Origin: Streptomyces sp. NBC_00461
GTDB taxonomy: Bacteria; Actinomycetota; Actinomycetes; Streptomycetales; Streptomycetaceae
Assembly (NCBI RefSeq): GCF_036013935.1
Contig: NZ_CP107902.1
Coordinates: 7,845,001-7,909,000, forward strand
DNA: 64,000 bases
Reading direction: 5' to 3'
This document shows positions 43,967 through 52,732 of the stretch, in pieces. Position 1 is the first letter of the stretch. Each line of letters starts with the position of its first letter. Position numbers and translations under genes: made by a program. The notes under the pieces were generated by a model. That model did not search any database, was not told the origin of the DNA, and saw nothing but the letters and a program-made list of their open reading frames with translations.

Positions 43967-44347
43967 GTGACCGGCAGGAGGGCCCGCGGGGAGCTGGAGA
44001 GCGCCATTCTGGCCACCTTGTGGGCCGCGGACGAGCCGCTGACCGCACGGCAGGTCCAGGAACGGCTGTCCGGAGACCTCGCCTACACGACGGTGCTGAC
44101 GATCCTGTCCCGCCTGCACGGCAAGGGCATGCTCCTACGCCACTCCGTGGGCCGCGGAAACGCCTTCGCACCCGTCCGGGACGAGGCGACCGAGACCGCA
44201 GTACGGATTCACAGCCTGCTGGAGCGCGGCTCGGACCGGGAGGCCGTGCTGTCCCGCTTCGTGTCCGAACTGTCGCAGGAGGACGAACAGTTGCTGCACC
44301 GCCTGCTGGGCAGGCACAACGCCGGGCGCGGCGACGACGGACCGTGA
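43967..44347 (+). CDS. BlaI/MecI/CopY-family transcriptional repressor
   Basis: 126 residues with an N-terminal winged helix: RGELESAILATLWAADEPLTARQVQERL, then YTTVLTILSRLHGKGMLLRHSVGRGNAF, and a C-terminal dimerisation helix with FVSELSQEDEQLLHRLLG. Such repressors are usually inactivated by a partner M56 membrane metalloprotease encoded downstream. Here only a short remnant follows (44358-44450), so the normal induction mechanism may be gone. GTG 43967 with GAAGAAGG seven bases upstream is chosen; frame-compatible GTGs lie at 43916 and 43934. Confidence 0.88.
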   Translation: MTGRRARGELESAILATLWAADEPLTARQVQERLSGDLAYTTVLTILSRLHGKGMLLRHSVGRGNAFAPVRDEATETAVRIHSLLERGSDREAVLSRFVSELSQEDEQLLHRLLGRHNAGRGDDGP

Positions 44348-44357
44348 GCCGCGAGCC

Positions 44358-44450
44358 GTGACGATCAGCGTCTGCATCCCCCTCCTGGTCACCGCCGGCA
44401 GCCGGTACGACCGTCTCGGCGGCAGCGCCGGCCGGCGCACCCGCCGCTGA
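44358..44450 (+). pseudogene. Truncated remnant of a BlaR/M56-type membrane metalloprotease (tentative)
   Basis: A 30-codon frame begins GTG ten bases after the BlaI-like gene and reads VTISVCIPLLVTAGSRYDRLGG before a stop. The hydrophobic start is what is expected for the first helix of an M56 protease, the usual partner, but the helices and zinc motif HExxH are absent. An internal deletion leaving only the gene's start would explain it. It is too short for certainty. Confidence 0.4.
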
Positions 44451-44506
44451 GACCAGCGACGGGTGCGGCCGACCCCGCTCGTTTCGCGGGGACTTCGTGC
44501 GCCGGG

Positions 44507-45391
44507 CTACGGCCGCTCGGTGGCCAGCAGTGCCGGGAACGCCTCGTGCAGGGCCTCGCGCCAGTCGCGGATCGGCTCGACCCGGGCGGCTGCCCAGCGG
44601 TCGTGGCCGAGGACGCTGTAGGTGGGTCGGGGGGCCGGGCGGACGTAGGTGGCGCTGGTGGTCGGGCGGACCCGCTCGGGGTCCGCGCCGAGCAGCCGGA
44701 AGATTTCCCGGGTGAGGCCGAACCAGGTGGTCTCGCCGCCGCTGGTGCCGTGGTAGATCCCGGCCGGGGCGGCACCGGTCAGCGCGGAGTGCCCGAGGCG
44801 GATCAGCCGGTCGGCGAGGTCGACGGTCCAGGTGGGCTGGCCGCGCTGGTCGTCGACCACGTCGAGGGTGTCCTTGACGCTCTCCAGCTTGATCATCGTA
44901 CGGACGAAGTTGCCGCCGCCCGCGCCGTACAGCCATGCCGTGCGTACCACGTAGCCCGACTCGGGGAGTGCGGTGAGCACCGCCTGTTCGCCGGCCAGTT
45001 TGGTGCGGCCGTAGGCGCTCCGCGGAGCAGTGGGGGCGTCTTCGGCGTACGGAGAGGTGCCGTCGCCCGCGAACACGTAGTCCGTGGAGACCTGGAGCAG
45101 CCTGGTGCCGGTCTTGGCGCAGGCTGCCGCCAGGTTCCGGGTGCCGTCGCCATTGATCCGCAGAGCCTGGGTCTCTTGGCTTTCCGCGTCGTCGACGGCC
45201 GTCCAGGCGGCGCAGTTGATCACCACATCGGGCTGGTGCTCCGCGACGGCCGCGTACACCGCCTCCGGGTCCGTGATGTCGAGGTCTGCCCGGGTCAGGC
45301 CGACGCCGTGTTCGCCGTCGGCCGCCAGCCGGGCCAGGAGGTCCTTGCCGAGCATTCCGCCCGCACCGGTGATCAGCCAGGTGGTTGTCAC
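44507..45391 (-). CDS. rmlD: dTDP-4-dehydrorhamnose reductase
   Basis: 294 residues, extended SDR. The Rossmann loop is WLITGAGGMLGKDL; STDYVFAG and the catalytic YGRTKLAGE follow. It reduces dTDP-4-keto-L-rhamnose to dTDP-L-rhamnose with NAD(P)H, the last step of the pathway. The GTG start overlaps the rmlB stop (GTGA). It is the last gene of the leftward rmlA-rmlB-rmlD operon. Rhamnose made here most likely serves cell-wall or surface glycans, because the glycosyltransferase next to it is not of the antibiotic (GT1) type. Confidence 0.94.
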   Translation of the reverse strand: MTTTWLITGAGGMLGKDLLARLAADGEHGVGLTRADLDITDPEAVYAAVAEHQPDVVINCAAWTAVDDAESQETQALRINGDGTRNLAAACAKTGTRLLQVSTDYVFAGDGTSPYAEDAPTAPRSAYGRTKLAGEQAVLTALPESGYVVRTAWLYGAGGGNFVRTMIKLESVKDTLDVVDDQRGQPTWTVDLADRLIRLGHSALTGAAPAGIYHGTSGGETTWFGLTREIFRLLGADPERVRPTTSATYVRPAPRPTYSVLGHDRWAAARVEPIRDWREALHEAFPALLATERP

Positions 45392-46374
45392 AGTGCCGCA
45401 CGCTCCTTGAGGGGTTCCCACCAGTCGCGGTTGTCGCGGTACCAGGTGACGGTCTCGGCGAGGCCGGTGGTGAAGTCCTTGCGGGGCTGGTAGCCGAGTT
45501 CGGTGCGGATCTTGGTGCAGTCCACGGAGTAGCGGCGGTCGTGGCCCTTGCGGTCGGCGACGTGTTCGACGCTGGTGTCCCAGTCGGCGCCGCAGGCCTC
45601 CAGGAGCAGCCCGGTGAGTTCCTTGTTGGACAGTTCGGTGCCGCCGCCGATGTTGTAGACCTCGCCGGGGCGGCCCTGGGTGCGGACCAGGTCGATGCCC
45701 TGGACGTGGTCGTCGATGTGCAGCCAGTCGCGGATGTTGCCGCCGTCGCCGTAGAGGGGGACCTTCCTGCCGTCCAGCAGGTTGGTGATGAACAGCGGGA
45801 TGACCTTCTCGGGGAAGTGGTGGTGGCCGTAGTTGTTGGAGCAGCGGGTGACTCGTACGTCGAGGCCGTGGGTGCGGTGGTAGGACAGGGCGATCAGGTC
45901 GCTGGAGGCCTTGGCGGAGGAGTAGGGCGAGTTGGGCTGCAGCGGGTGGGTCTCCGGCCAGGAACCGGAGTCGATGGAGCCGTAGACCTCGTCGGTGGAG
46001 ATGTGGACGAAGGTCTTGATGCCGGTGCGGTGTGCGGCGTCGATGAGGGTGTGGGTGCCGACCACGTTGGTGCGGACGAACTCGGCGCCGCCGTCGATGG
46101 AGCGGTCCACGTGCGACTCGGCGGCGAAGTGGACGACCTGGTCGTGTTCGGCCGTCAGTTTTCCGGCCAGTTGGGGGTCGCAGATGTCGCCCTGGACGAA
46201 CGCGAAGCCGGGGTGGTCGCGTACCTGGTCGAGGTTGGCCGGGTTGCCGGCGTAGGTGAGCTTGTCCAGCACGGTGATCGCCACATCCCCCGGGCCCTGC
46301 GGGCCGAGCAGGGTGCGGACGTAGTGGGAGCCGATGAAACCGGCACCGCCGGTCACCAGGATTCTGGTTGTCAT
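45388..46374 (-). CDS. rmlB: dTDP-glucose 4,6-dehydratase
   Basis: 328 residues, extended SDR. NAD-binding loop ILVTGGAGFIGSHYV, the dehydratase triad region HISTDEVYGSI (Thr-Asp-Glu) and YSSAKASSD with the catalytic Tyr-x-x-x-Lys, then CSNNYG and RDWLHIDDHVQG. It converts dTDP-glucose to dTDP-4-keto-6-deoxyglucose. The ATG overlaps the stop of rmlA (ATGA), and its stop overlaps rmlD, so the three genes are tightly coupled. Confidence 0.95.
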   Translation of the reverse strand: MTTRILVTGGAGFIGSHYVRTLLGPQGPGDVAITVLDKLTYAGNPANLDQVRDHPGFAFVQGDICDPQLAGKLTAEHDQVVHFAAESHVDRSIDGGAEFVRTNVVGTHTLIDAAHRTGIKTFVHISTDEVYGSIDSGSWPETHPLQPNSPYSSAKASSDLIALSYHRTHGLDVRVTRCSNNYGHHHFPEKVIPLFITNLLDGRKVPLYGDGGNIRDWLHIDDHVQGIDLVRTQGRPGEVYNIGGGTELSNKELTGLLLEACGADWDTSVEHVADRKGHDRRYSVDCTKIRTELGYQPRKDFTTGLAETVTWYRDNRDWWEPLKERAAL

Positions 46375-47438
46375 GAGGAGATCTGTACCTTGCTGTGGTC
46401 GCCGAGGACGAGCCGGTGGGCTGCGGGATTGCGGGGCGAGGGGGTGACCTCGACGTTTCGGCCGATGAGCGAGGTCTCCACACGCCGTACGCCGGTGATG
46501 GAGGAGTCGCGCAGCACGATGGAGTACTCGACCTCGCTGTCGTCGATCCGGCAGTTCTCGGAGATGGAGGTGAAGGGGCCGATGTACGAGTCGCTGATCA
46601 CCGAGCCGGGGCCGATGACGGCGGGGCCGACGATGCGCGATCCGCGGACCTCGGCGCCGACGTCGATCCGCACACGGCCGACGATCTCGCTCGAATCGTC
46701 GACGGTGCCCTCGATGCAGGGCACGAGCGTTTCCAGAACGGAGCGGTTGACCTCCAGCATGTCGGCGACGTTCCCGGTGTCCTTCCAGTACCCGGAGATC
46801 GTCGTCGAGCGGACGTCCTTGCGCTGGTCGATCAGCCACTGGAGGGCGTGGGTGATCTCCAGCTCGCCGCGCCACGAGGGCTCGATGCTGCGGACGGCCT
46901 CGTGGATCGTGGGCGTGAAGAGATACACACCGACCAGCGCGAGATCGCTCTTGGGCTGTTTCGGCTTCTCCTCCAGGCCCTTGACGCGGCCGCTGTCGTC
47001 GAGCTCGGCGACACCGAACGACGTCGGGTTGGGGACCCGGGTCAACAGGATCTGAGCGTCGGGGCGTTCCGCACGGAATTCGTCGACGAGGCCGGTGATG
47101 CCGCCGACGATGAAGTTGTCGCCGAGGTACATCACGAAGTCGTCCTCGCCCAGGAACTCACGGGCGATGAGGACGGCGTGGGCCAGGCCCAGCGGCTGGT
47201 CCTGGGGGATGTAGGTGACGTTGATGCCGAGCTTCGAGCCGTCACCCACGGCTTCCCGGATCTCTTCGGCGGTGTCACCGACGATGATCCCGACCTCCGT
47301 GATGCCGGCATCGGCGATGGCCTCCAGTCCGTAGAACAGCACGGGCTTGTTGGCAACGGGCACCAGTTGCTTGGCCGATGTATGGGTTATCGGACGCAGG
47401 CGAGTGCCCGAGCCACCGGAGAGAACAAGAGCCTTCAT
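46371..47438 (-). CDS. rmlA: Glucose-1-phosphate thymidylyltransferase, long form
   Basis: 355 residues. The nucleotidyltransferase domain starts MKALVLSGGSGTRLRPITHTSAKQLVPVANKP and contains YLGDNFI; the C-terminal part (about 245-340) is a left-handed beta-helix with hexad-like repeats (GPAVIGPGSVISDSYIGPFTSI). It is therefore of the long StrD-like type rather than the short Ffh type. It forms dTDP-glucose from dTTP and glucose-1-phosphate, the first step of rhamnose synthesis. ATG 47438 is chosen; an ATG at 47447 in frame adds three residues. Confidence 0.93.
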   Translation of the reverse strand: MKALVLSGGSGTRLRPITHTSAKQLVPVANKPVLFYGLEAIADAGITEVGIIVGDTAEEIREAVGDGSKLGINVTYIPQDQPLGLAHAVLIAREFLGEDDFVMYLGDNFIVGGITGLVDEFRAERPDAQILLTRVPNPTSFGVAELDDSGRVKGLEEKPKQPKSDLALVGVYLFTPTIHEAVRSIEPSWRGELEITHALQWLIDQRKDVRSTTISGYWKDTGNVADMLEVNRSVLETLVPCIEGTVDDSSEIVGRVRIDVGAEVRGSRIVGPAVIGPGSVISDSYIGPFTSISENCRIDDSEVEYSIVLRDSSITGVRRVETSLIGRNVEVTPSPRNPAAHRLVLGDHSKVQISS

Positions 47439-47828
47439 TCGCGGCATGTTAGGTCCCGTCAAGACATCACTCCGTCTGCTCTGTCATAGTTCGCTGAATC
47501 ATTGCGGATACTTTGTGATCTTTTGTATGTAAGATTCTGATTTGATATGACATGTAATGTGAGGGTTGTTGGCCGCGCATGCGCCCCCTTGGGGGTCGGT
47601 GAGAGGCTCACGGAGTCGGTCACCCGCTGTTTGGCCGGCGTACCGCTGACGGCCTCATCGCGGCCAACCGGCTCGCCGGTAAAGAGGGGTTTGCCGCCCG
47701 GGGGGTTCCTTCCTCGGCGGGCGGAGTGGGGCGGCTGCGCTCTACGTCATGTAGTAGGTTGAGTCGCTACGAGGCGGCCGCCGCACAGTCGCTCAGTAAC
47801 GGAAAGTAACGGAGGCGGAAGAAGACTC
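47439..47828. promoter_or_regulatory. AT-rich divergent control region (rmlA / glycosyltransferase)
   Basis: 390 bp without a gene. The stretch from about 47480 to 47560 is strikingly AT-rich for this genome (TGATCTTTTGTATGTAAGAT, TTGATATGACATGTAATG) and is the likely promoter block for leftward rmlA. The part nearer 47829 returns to normal composition; GGAGGCGGAAGAAG precedes the glycosyltransferase GTG. No operator could be assigned. Confidence 0.6.
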
Positions 47829-49823
47829 GTGCCGATCAAGGTGAGCGTGGTGATCCCGGTCTACAACCCGGGTAGGTACATCGAGGACTGCATCGCCTCT
47901 CTTCTGCGTCAGAGCATGCCGGACGACGAGTACGAAGCGATCTTCGTGAACGACGGTTCCACCGACGGGACGCCCCAGCGCCTGGACCGGCTCGCTGCCG
48001 AGCACCCCCACATGCGCGTCATTCACCAGGAGGGGTCCGGGTGGTCGGGCAAGCCGCGCAACGTCGGTGTTGCCGCCGCCAAGGGTGAGTTCATCCAGTT
48101 CGTGGACAACGACGACTGGCTGGGCGACGACGCCCTTGAGCGCATGTACAACTACGGCGTGGAGAACAACGCCGACGTGATCGTGGGCAAGATGGCCGGA
48201 AAGGGCCGCCCGGTCCCGCGGGAGCTGTTCCGCGAGAACCGCCCGCACGCGAACGTCGAGAACGCCCCGCTGATCGACAGCCTCACCCCGCACAAGATGT
48301 TCCGCAAGGCGTTCCTGGACAAGCACAACCTCCGCTACATGGAGGGGCGCCGCCGCCTGGAGGACCACGTCTTCGTCACCGAGGCGTACCTGCGGGCCGA
48401 GAACGTCGCCGTTCTCAGCGACTACCTGTGCTACTACCACGTCAAGCGCGAGGACGCCTCCAACGCCGGCTTCCAACGCTTCGACCCGGTCGGCTACTTC
48501 AAGAACCTCCGTGAGGCCCTCGACGTCGTCGAGAAGCTCACCGAGCCCGGCCCGCTGCGCGACCGGCTCTTCCGCCGCTGGCTGCGCGTCGAGATGGTCG
48601 AGCGGATGCGCGGGCAGCGGCTGCTGAAGCTGCCCGTCGACTACCGCCGGGAGCTGTTCGACGAGATGCACAAGGTGGTCGTCGAACGCTTCGGCCCCGG
48701 TGTCGCCGCGGGCATGCAGCCCACGCAGCAGATCGTCGCCGGCCTGATCGCGGCCGACCGGCTCGCCGACATCGAGGAGTTCGCCAAGTGGGAGTCGGGG
48801 ATCAAGCCCTCCGGCGTCCTGGAGAACCTCGGCTGGGAGAACGGCAAGCTGACGATCGGTTTCACCGCCGAGTACACGTCGGCCGGTGTGCCCATCACCT
48901 TCCGTGCCGACGGTGAGAAGGACCTGCTCGTTCCGTCGTTGCCCGAGACCAGCCTGGACGCCATCGCCCTGCTCGACGTGAACATCTCCGCCGCGCTGGC
49001 CGGCTCCAAGGTGGACCTCGTCGTGAGTGAGCGCGCGACGGCCGCGGAGTTCTTCCAGCCCGTCGAGTTCACGCGGGAGAGAGTCGCCGTGGAGGGCCGG
49101 GAGGGACACTTCCGGCAGGTGCTGCGCGCCACCGCGCAGGTCGACCCGCTGTCAGCGGCGAACGGCGCCGCATTGGACAGGGGAATCTGGGACGTCCACA
49201 TCCGCATCACCTCATGCGGTTGGAGCAAGGGGGTCCGTCTCGGTTCCGTGCGCGGCGACGGGGCGGGGCGCGGGCTCGGTGCCGCCGTCGTCGGCTCCGC
49301 GGCTCACTCGGTCCTGCCGTACTGGACCGACCCGCACGGCAACCTCTCGCTGGACGTCGACCAGAAGACCAACAAGATCTCGTACGAGTTCGCCGGTCTC
49401 ACCGCGGCCGACGTCAGTGTGACAACGGGCCGTGATTCCCTGACCGTTGCCCTGCCGTTCCACGTCCAGGGCGAGTGCATGGTAGGCCTGAAGCTCACGA
49501 ACGTCGCGACCAGCCGTGCGGTCGACCTCCCCGCCACGCTGACCGCCCGCGGGACCGGCCGGGCCGAGCTGAGCGCCGGGCTTCCGCTCGGTGAGCTGGT
49601 GGACGGCCAGTGGCGGCTGGGGCTGATCCTGCCCTCGACCGGGGCCGGCAAGCCGGTCGATCTGCCTTGGGCACTGGATGTCTCCGCGAGTGGTGGTGCC
49701 GTGGTCAAACGCCTCGCTGCCTCCGCGAAGGTGCCTGGGTCACGCGGCCTCGCCTCTCGTCTTGTGAAGTCGACGTTCTTGCGCCGGGCGGCGGGCAGGC
49801 TCCGCCGGGCCCTGAAGAAGTAA
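47829..49823 (+). CDS. GT2-family glycosyltransferase with C-terminal beta-domains
   Basis: 664 residues. An N-terminal GT-A domain (about 1-240) has KVSVVIPVYNPGRYIEDCIASL, VNDGSTDGT and the DxD motif FVDNDDWLGDDALE, as well as EDHVFVTEAYL. The long C-terminal region (about 330-640) looks like repeated beta-sandwich units, as in surface-glycan transferases, and it ends in a basic tail RRAAGRLRRALKK. Between rmlA and rmlC it probably transfers rhamnose or assembles a rhamnose-containing wall polymer. No membrane segment is evident. GTG start. Confidence 0.9.
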   Translation: MPIKVSVVIPVYNPGRYIEDCIASLLRQSMPDDEYEAIFVNDGSTDGTPQRLDRLAAEHPHMRVIHQEGSGWSGKPRNVGVAAAKGEFIQFVDNDDWLGDDALERMYNYGVENNADVIVGKMAGKGRPVPRELFRENRPHANVENAPLIDSLTPHKMFRKAFLDKHNLRYMEGRRRLEDHVFVTEAYLRAENVAVLSDYLCYYHVKREDASNAGFQRFDPVGYFKNLREALDVVEKLTEPGPLRDRLFRRWLRVEMVERMRGQRLLKLPVDYRRELFDEMHKVVVERFGPGVAAGMQPTQQIVAGLIAADRLADIEEFAKWESGIKPSGVLENLGWENGKLTIGFTAEYTSAGVPITFRADGEKDLLVPSLPETSLDAIALLDVNISAALAGSKVDLVVSERATAAEFFQPVEFTRERVAVEGREGHFRQVLRATAQVDPLSAANGAALDRGIWDVHIRITSCGWSKGVRLGSVRGDGAGRGLGAAVVGSAAHSVLPYWTDPHGNLSLDVDQKTNKISYEFAGLTAADVSVTTGRDSLTVALPFHVQGECMVGLKLTNVATSRAVDLPATLTARGTGRAELSAGLPLGELVDGQWRLGLILPSTGAGKPVDLPWALDVSASGGAVVKRLAASAKVPGSRGLASRLVKSTFLRRAAGRLRRALKK

Positions 49824-49851
49824 CCCAACCACGCGAATCAAGGATCAACAC

Positions 49852-50448
49852 GTGCGACCACTTGGCATTGAGGGCGCTTGGGTGCTGGAGCCCAAGGTCT
49901 TCCCAGACGACCGCGGCAGCTTCCACGAGTGGTTCCGCGGCCCCGGGTTCCGCGAGGCGACCGGCCAGGACCTCAACCTGGCGCAGGCCAACTGCTCCGT
50001 TTCCAAGCGGGGCACCCTGCGCGGCATCCACTTCGCCGACGTTCCGCCGAGCCAGGCCAAGTACGTCAAGTGTGTGCGCGGTGCGGTCCTCGACGTCATT
50101 GTCGACATCCGTGTCGGCTCACCGACGTACAAGCAGTGGGAGGCGGTCCGGCTCGACGACCGGACCCACCACGCCGTCTACCTGTCCGAGGGCCTCGGCC
50201 ACGCCTTCATCGCGCTGACGGACGACGCGACGGTGGTCTACCTCTGCTCCGAGGGTTACGCCCCTGAGCGCGAGCACGGCATCCACCCGCTGGATCCGGA
50301 CCTCGCCATCGAGTGGCCGGCCGGCATCGAGCCGCTGCTGTCCCCGAAGGACGAGCAGGCGCCGACGCTCGCCGACGCGGCGGCCCAGGGCCTGCTCCCG
50401 GCGTATGAGGACTGCGTCGCCTACCGCAGGAACCTCCGCGGCGAATGA
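49852..50448 (+). CDS. rmlC: dTDP-4-dehydrorhamnose 3,5-epimerase
   Basis: 198-residue cupin. Landmarks are the N-terminal GAWVLEPKVFPDDRGSFHEWF, NCSVSKRGTLRGIHF with the catalytic His, KYVKCVRGAVLDVIVDIR, and YLSEGLGHAFIAL. It epimerises dTDP-4-keto-6-deoxyglucose at C3 and C5 to the L-rhamno form, completing the rhamnose pathway with rmlA, rmlB and rmlD, which are transcribed in the opposite direction. GTG start, 28 bp after the glycosyltransferase stop, so the two genes form an operon closed by a hairpin. Confidence 0.95.
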   Translation: MRPLGIEGAWVLEPKVFPDDRGSFHEWFRGPGFREATGQDLNLAQANCSVSKRGTLRGIHFADVPPSQAKYVKCVRGAVLDVIVDIRVGSPTYKQWEAVRLDDRTHHAVYLSEGLGHAFIALTDDATVVYLCSEGYAPEREHGIHPLDPDLAIEWPAGIEPLLSPKDEQAPTLADAAAQGLLPAYEDCVAYRRNLRGE

Positions 50449-50473
50449 CAGCGGCACAGGTGTGTGGATCTGT

Positions 50474-50509
50474 GGCGGGCCCTTTCGTGGAAACACCGAA
50501 GGGCCCGCC
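50474..50509 (+). terminator. Hairpin terminator after rmlC
   Basis: Perfect 11-bp inverted repeat (GGCGGGCCCTT at 50474-50484 and its complement at 50499-50509), followed by GGGTCTTTATCCCTTT. It ends the glycosyltransferase-rmlC operon. Confidence 0.85.
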
Positions 50510-50614
50510 CGGGTCTTTATCCCTTTAGCGCCCTTTGGGGAACGCGGAAGGGGATATAGCCCTCCTCCTGGGTGACAGAAACACCACGGGCAAGGAAACC
50601 GGGGACTGAGTGGC

Positions 50615-51877
50615 ATGGGTTTGACCAGCGAGACGACCGTGTACGTGATGGCGGCCCTGGCCGCCTTCTGTGTGGCGCTGTTGGTCTGGCTGTGGCCGCG
50701 ACTCGCCAGGCAGGGGCTGTGGCAGGTGCTCGGACGGCTGGTGGCCGTTGGAATGACCCAGGTGACGATCATCGCGGCCTTGGGGTGCTGGATGAACTCG
50801 TCGTACCAGTTCTTCGGCTCGTGGAGCGAGCTCTTCGGCAACGTCGACACCGCTCCCGTCGGTGTGACGCAGGCGTCCGCCCACGACGGGGACGGGGCTG
50901 TGACCGACGTCTCCGCCAAAGGGCCGTTGGTGCAGCCAGGCGGCAATCAGCAGTTGAGCCGGGTCAGCGGACTGCCCTCCGGTCCCGCAGCGGTGAACGG
51001 GCGCGTCGAGTCCGTGAACGTCATCGGCCGCCGCACGGGCGTCGTCGACCCGGCCTTCGTCTACCTGCCGCCGCAGTACTTCCAGAAGGCGTACCAGAGG
51101 CAGCGTTTCCCGGTGATCGTCGCGCTCAGCGGCTACCCCGGCAGCATCTTCAACCTTGCGCAGCACCTGCGGGTGTCACAGACCGCCGGTGAGCTGCAGA
51201 AGAGCGGCCAGATGCAGCCGACCATCATGGTGATGATCCGGCCGACGATCGCCCCGCCGCGCGACACCGAGTGCGTGGACGTCCCAGGTGGACCGCAGAC
51301 CGAGACCTTCCTGGCCAAGGACCTCCCGGACGCCCTGAAGTCCACCTACCGGGTGGGTCACGACGCCAGCGCCTGGGGCGTCATGGGCTACTCCTCCGGC
51401 GCCACCTGCGCCCTGCAACTGACGATGCGCAACCCGCACGTGTACACAACGGCCGGCGCCCTTTCGCCCGACTACAAGATCAAGGACGACGCCACGACCG
51501 GCAACCTCTTCGGCAGCGGGCTGGGGCGGGTCAACAGGGTCAACGGGCACGATCTGATGTGGCGGCTCAAGCACCTTGCCGTTCCCCAGGTCTCCGTCCT
51601 GGTCGCCGACAGCAAGCACGGCGAGAAGGGGTACCCGCAGACACTGGCCTTCATCAAGGCCGTCAAGGCACCGATGCGCGTCGTGTCGATCCTGCCGGAC
51701 CAAGGCAGTCACAACTTCCCGACCTGGGTACGGGAGATGCCGGCCACCCTGAAGTGGATGAACCAGCAGCTGACCTTCCCCCAGGACGTCGTGCCCCGGC
51801 ACCACCACAAGCCGGGCCACACGTCGGTGCGGGCCTCGGGCGCCGAACCCTCCGAGGCCGCCACCAAGCGCAGGTGA
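50615..51877 (+). CDS. Membrane-anchored alpha/beta-hydrolase (esterase D / mycolyltransferase-like)
   Basis: 420 residues. One or two N-terminal hydrophobic segments (about 8-27 and 40-60) anchor it, with a catalytic domain outside (about 120-395). The nucleophile elbow is VMGYSSGATCA; the likely acid and base lie around VADSKHGEKG and LPDQGSHNFPTW. The fold and motif order resemble esterase D and antigen-85-like proteins. In rhamnose-linked surface loci such an enzyme could add or remove acyl groups from wall glycans. The ATG is followed by a typical positively charged-hydrophobic start; spacing to rmlC suggests an independent promoter. Confidence 0.85.
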   Translation: MGLTSETTVYVMAALAAFCVALLVWLWPRLARQGLWQVLGRLVAVGMTQVTIIAALGCWMNSSYQFFGSWSELFGNVDTAPVGVTQASAHDGDGAVTDVSAKGPLVQPGGNQQLSRVSGLPSGPAAVNGRVESVNVIGRRTGVVDPAFVYLPPQYFQKAYQRQRFPVIVALSGYPGSIFNLAQHLRVSQTAGELQKSGQMQPTIMVMIRPTIAPPRDTECVDVPGGPQTETFLAKDLPDALKSTYRVGHDASAWGVMGYSSGATCALQLTMRNPHVYTTAGALSPDYKIKDDATTGNLFGSGLGRVNRVNGHDLMWRLKHLAVPQVSVLVADSKHGEKGYPQTLAFIKAVKAPMRVVSILPDQGSHNFPTWVREMPATLKWMNQQLTFPQDVVPRHHHKPGHTSVRASGAEPSEAATKRR

Positions 51878-51907
51878 CAGGAGGCCGCCACCGCTCGGTG
51901 CGACCCG

Positions 51908-52387
51908 CTAGAACACGGTGGGGGACGCGGGACGAAGTCTGGCGACGACCCGGTTGGCGGCCGTCTTCTGCAACAACCCGTAGGCGAGCACCGGCAGTAG
52001 CAGGTGGGGCTTGTCGGGCAGCGAGGTCGTGAGCAGTACCGCGCCGGCGCTGCCGTTGTTCATGTGTTGTTCATGCCGCAGGCCAGGGTCAGCGACGAGG
52101 CCACCGCGGCCTCCAGCCGCAGGAGGCGGGCGGCGAGACGGCCCAGTGCGAAGGACAGCAGGCACACCAGGGCGGCCACGGCGAGGGCGGCGGCGAACAG
52201 CAGTGGACGCGGCCTGGCGACGAAGGAGCCGAGCGCAGCGCTGGCGTTGACGTAGGTCAGGACCAGGGACCCGGCCAAGGCCGAGGGCACCGCGGCCCGC
52301 AGGAGACGGGCGTGCCACGACGGTGGCAGCACGAGCGCGCACACGAGGCCAGCGGCGCAGGGCAGGACGACGGTGGCGATGGACTGG
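51908..52387 (-). pseudogene. Broken bile acid:sodium symporter-family gene, 5'-truncated and frameshifted
   Basis: The 3' half of a membrane transporter gene. One frame gives hydrophobic helices to LTLACGMNNT and then stops (TGA); a second frame continues without loss as NNGSAGAVLLTTSLPDKPHLL and LLPVLAYGLLQKTAANRV. The break is an 11-bp tandem duplication: GTTGTTCAT occurs at 52055 and again at 52066 on the plus strand. The 5' half of the gene is missing, and homology ends near 52387, exactly where the integrase remnant begins on the other strand. Confidence 0.75.
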
Positions 52388-52654
52388 CAGTGGGAGGCTG
52401 CGCCGAGGGACGGTTTCCACGTGCTGCGACACACCTATGCCTCGATCATGCTGGAGGCGGGAGAGTCCGTGGTGACGGTGGCGCGGTGGCTCGGGCACTC
52501 CTCGCCGGCGATCAACCTCGTTACTATGCTCACTTCATGCCTGAGGCCGGAGACCGGAAGCAAGGGGCGGACGGCCATTGACGGACTGCTGGGGAGGCAG
52601 GGAGATCTGCACGCCAGTCGAAACTCCCCGGATTCAGATTCTCCCCAGGGCTGA
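52388..52654 (+). pseudogene. C-terminal fragment of a tyrosine recombinase (phage-type integrase), frameshifted
   Basis: The reading frame starts abruptly with DGFHVLRHTYASIMLEAGE and VVTVARWLGHSSPAI, the HxxRH and GHSS boxes of tyrosine integrases. The catalytic-Tyr segment YYAHFMPEAG is in the next frame, after which SKGRTAIDGLLG and RNSPDSDSPQG return to the first frame. There is thus one frameshift near 52520 and a second near 52550, where CCGGA is duplicated. The N-terminal two thirds of the gene are absent. It is a relic of an integrated element. Confidence 0.82.
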
Positions 52655-52732
52655 CGACGGGTATTTCCCGCTGTTGGGCGCCTATGGTGGCTCCGTGGAT
52701 TGCAAGGTTGAAGAGGTAGGTGACCCGAGCAA

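Noticed and set aside
47547..47762. 71-codon plus-strand ORF in the rmlA/glycosyltransferase gap
   Set aside because: It begins in the AT-rich promoter block, lacks a ribosome site and shows no motif.
44507..50448. Rhamnose genes as part of the polyketide cluster
   Set aside because: They are 8 kb away behind unrelated primary and siderophore genes, the cluster has no GT1 glycosyltransferase, and the local transferase is a GT2 surface-glycan type.
52388..52732. tRNA gene or attachment site beside the integrase remnant
   Set aside because: No tRNA-like cloverleaf or CCA end, and no flanking direct repeat, could be recognised.
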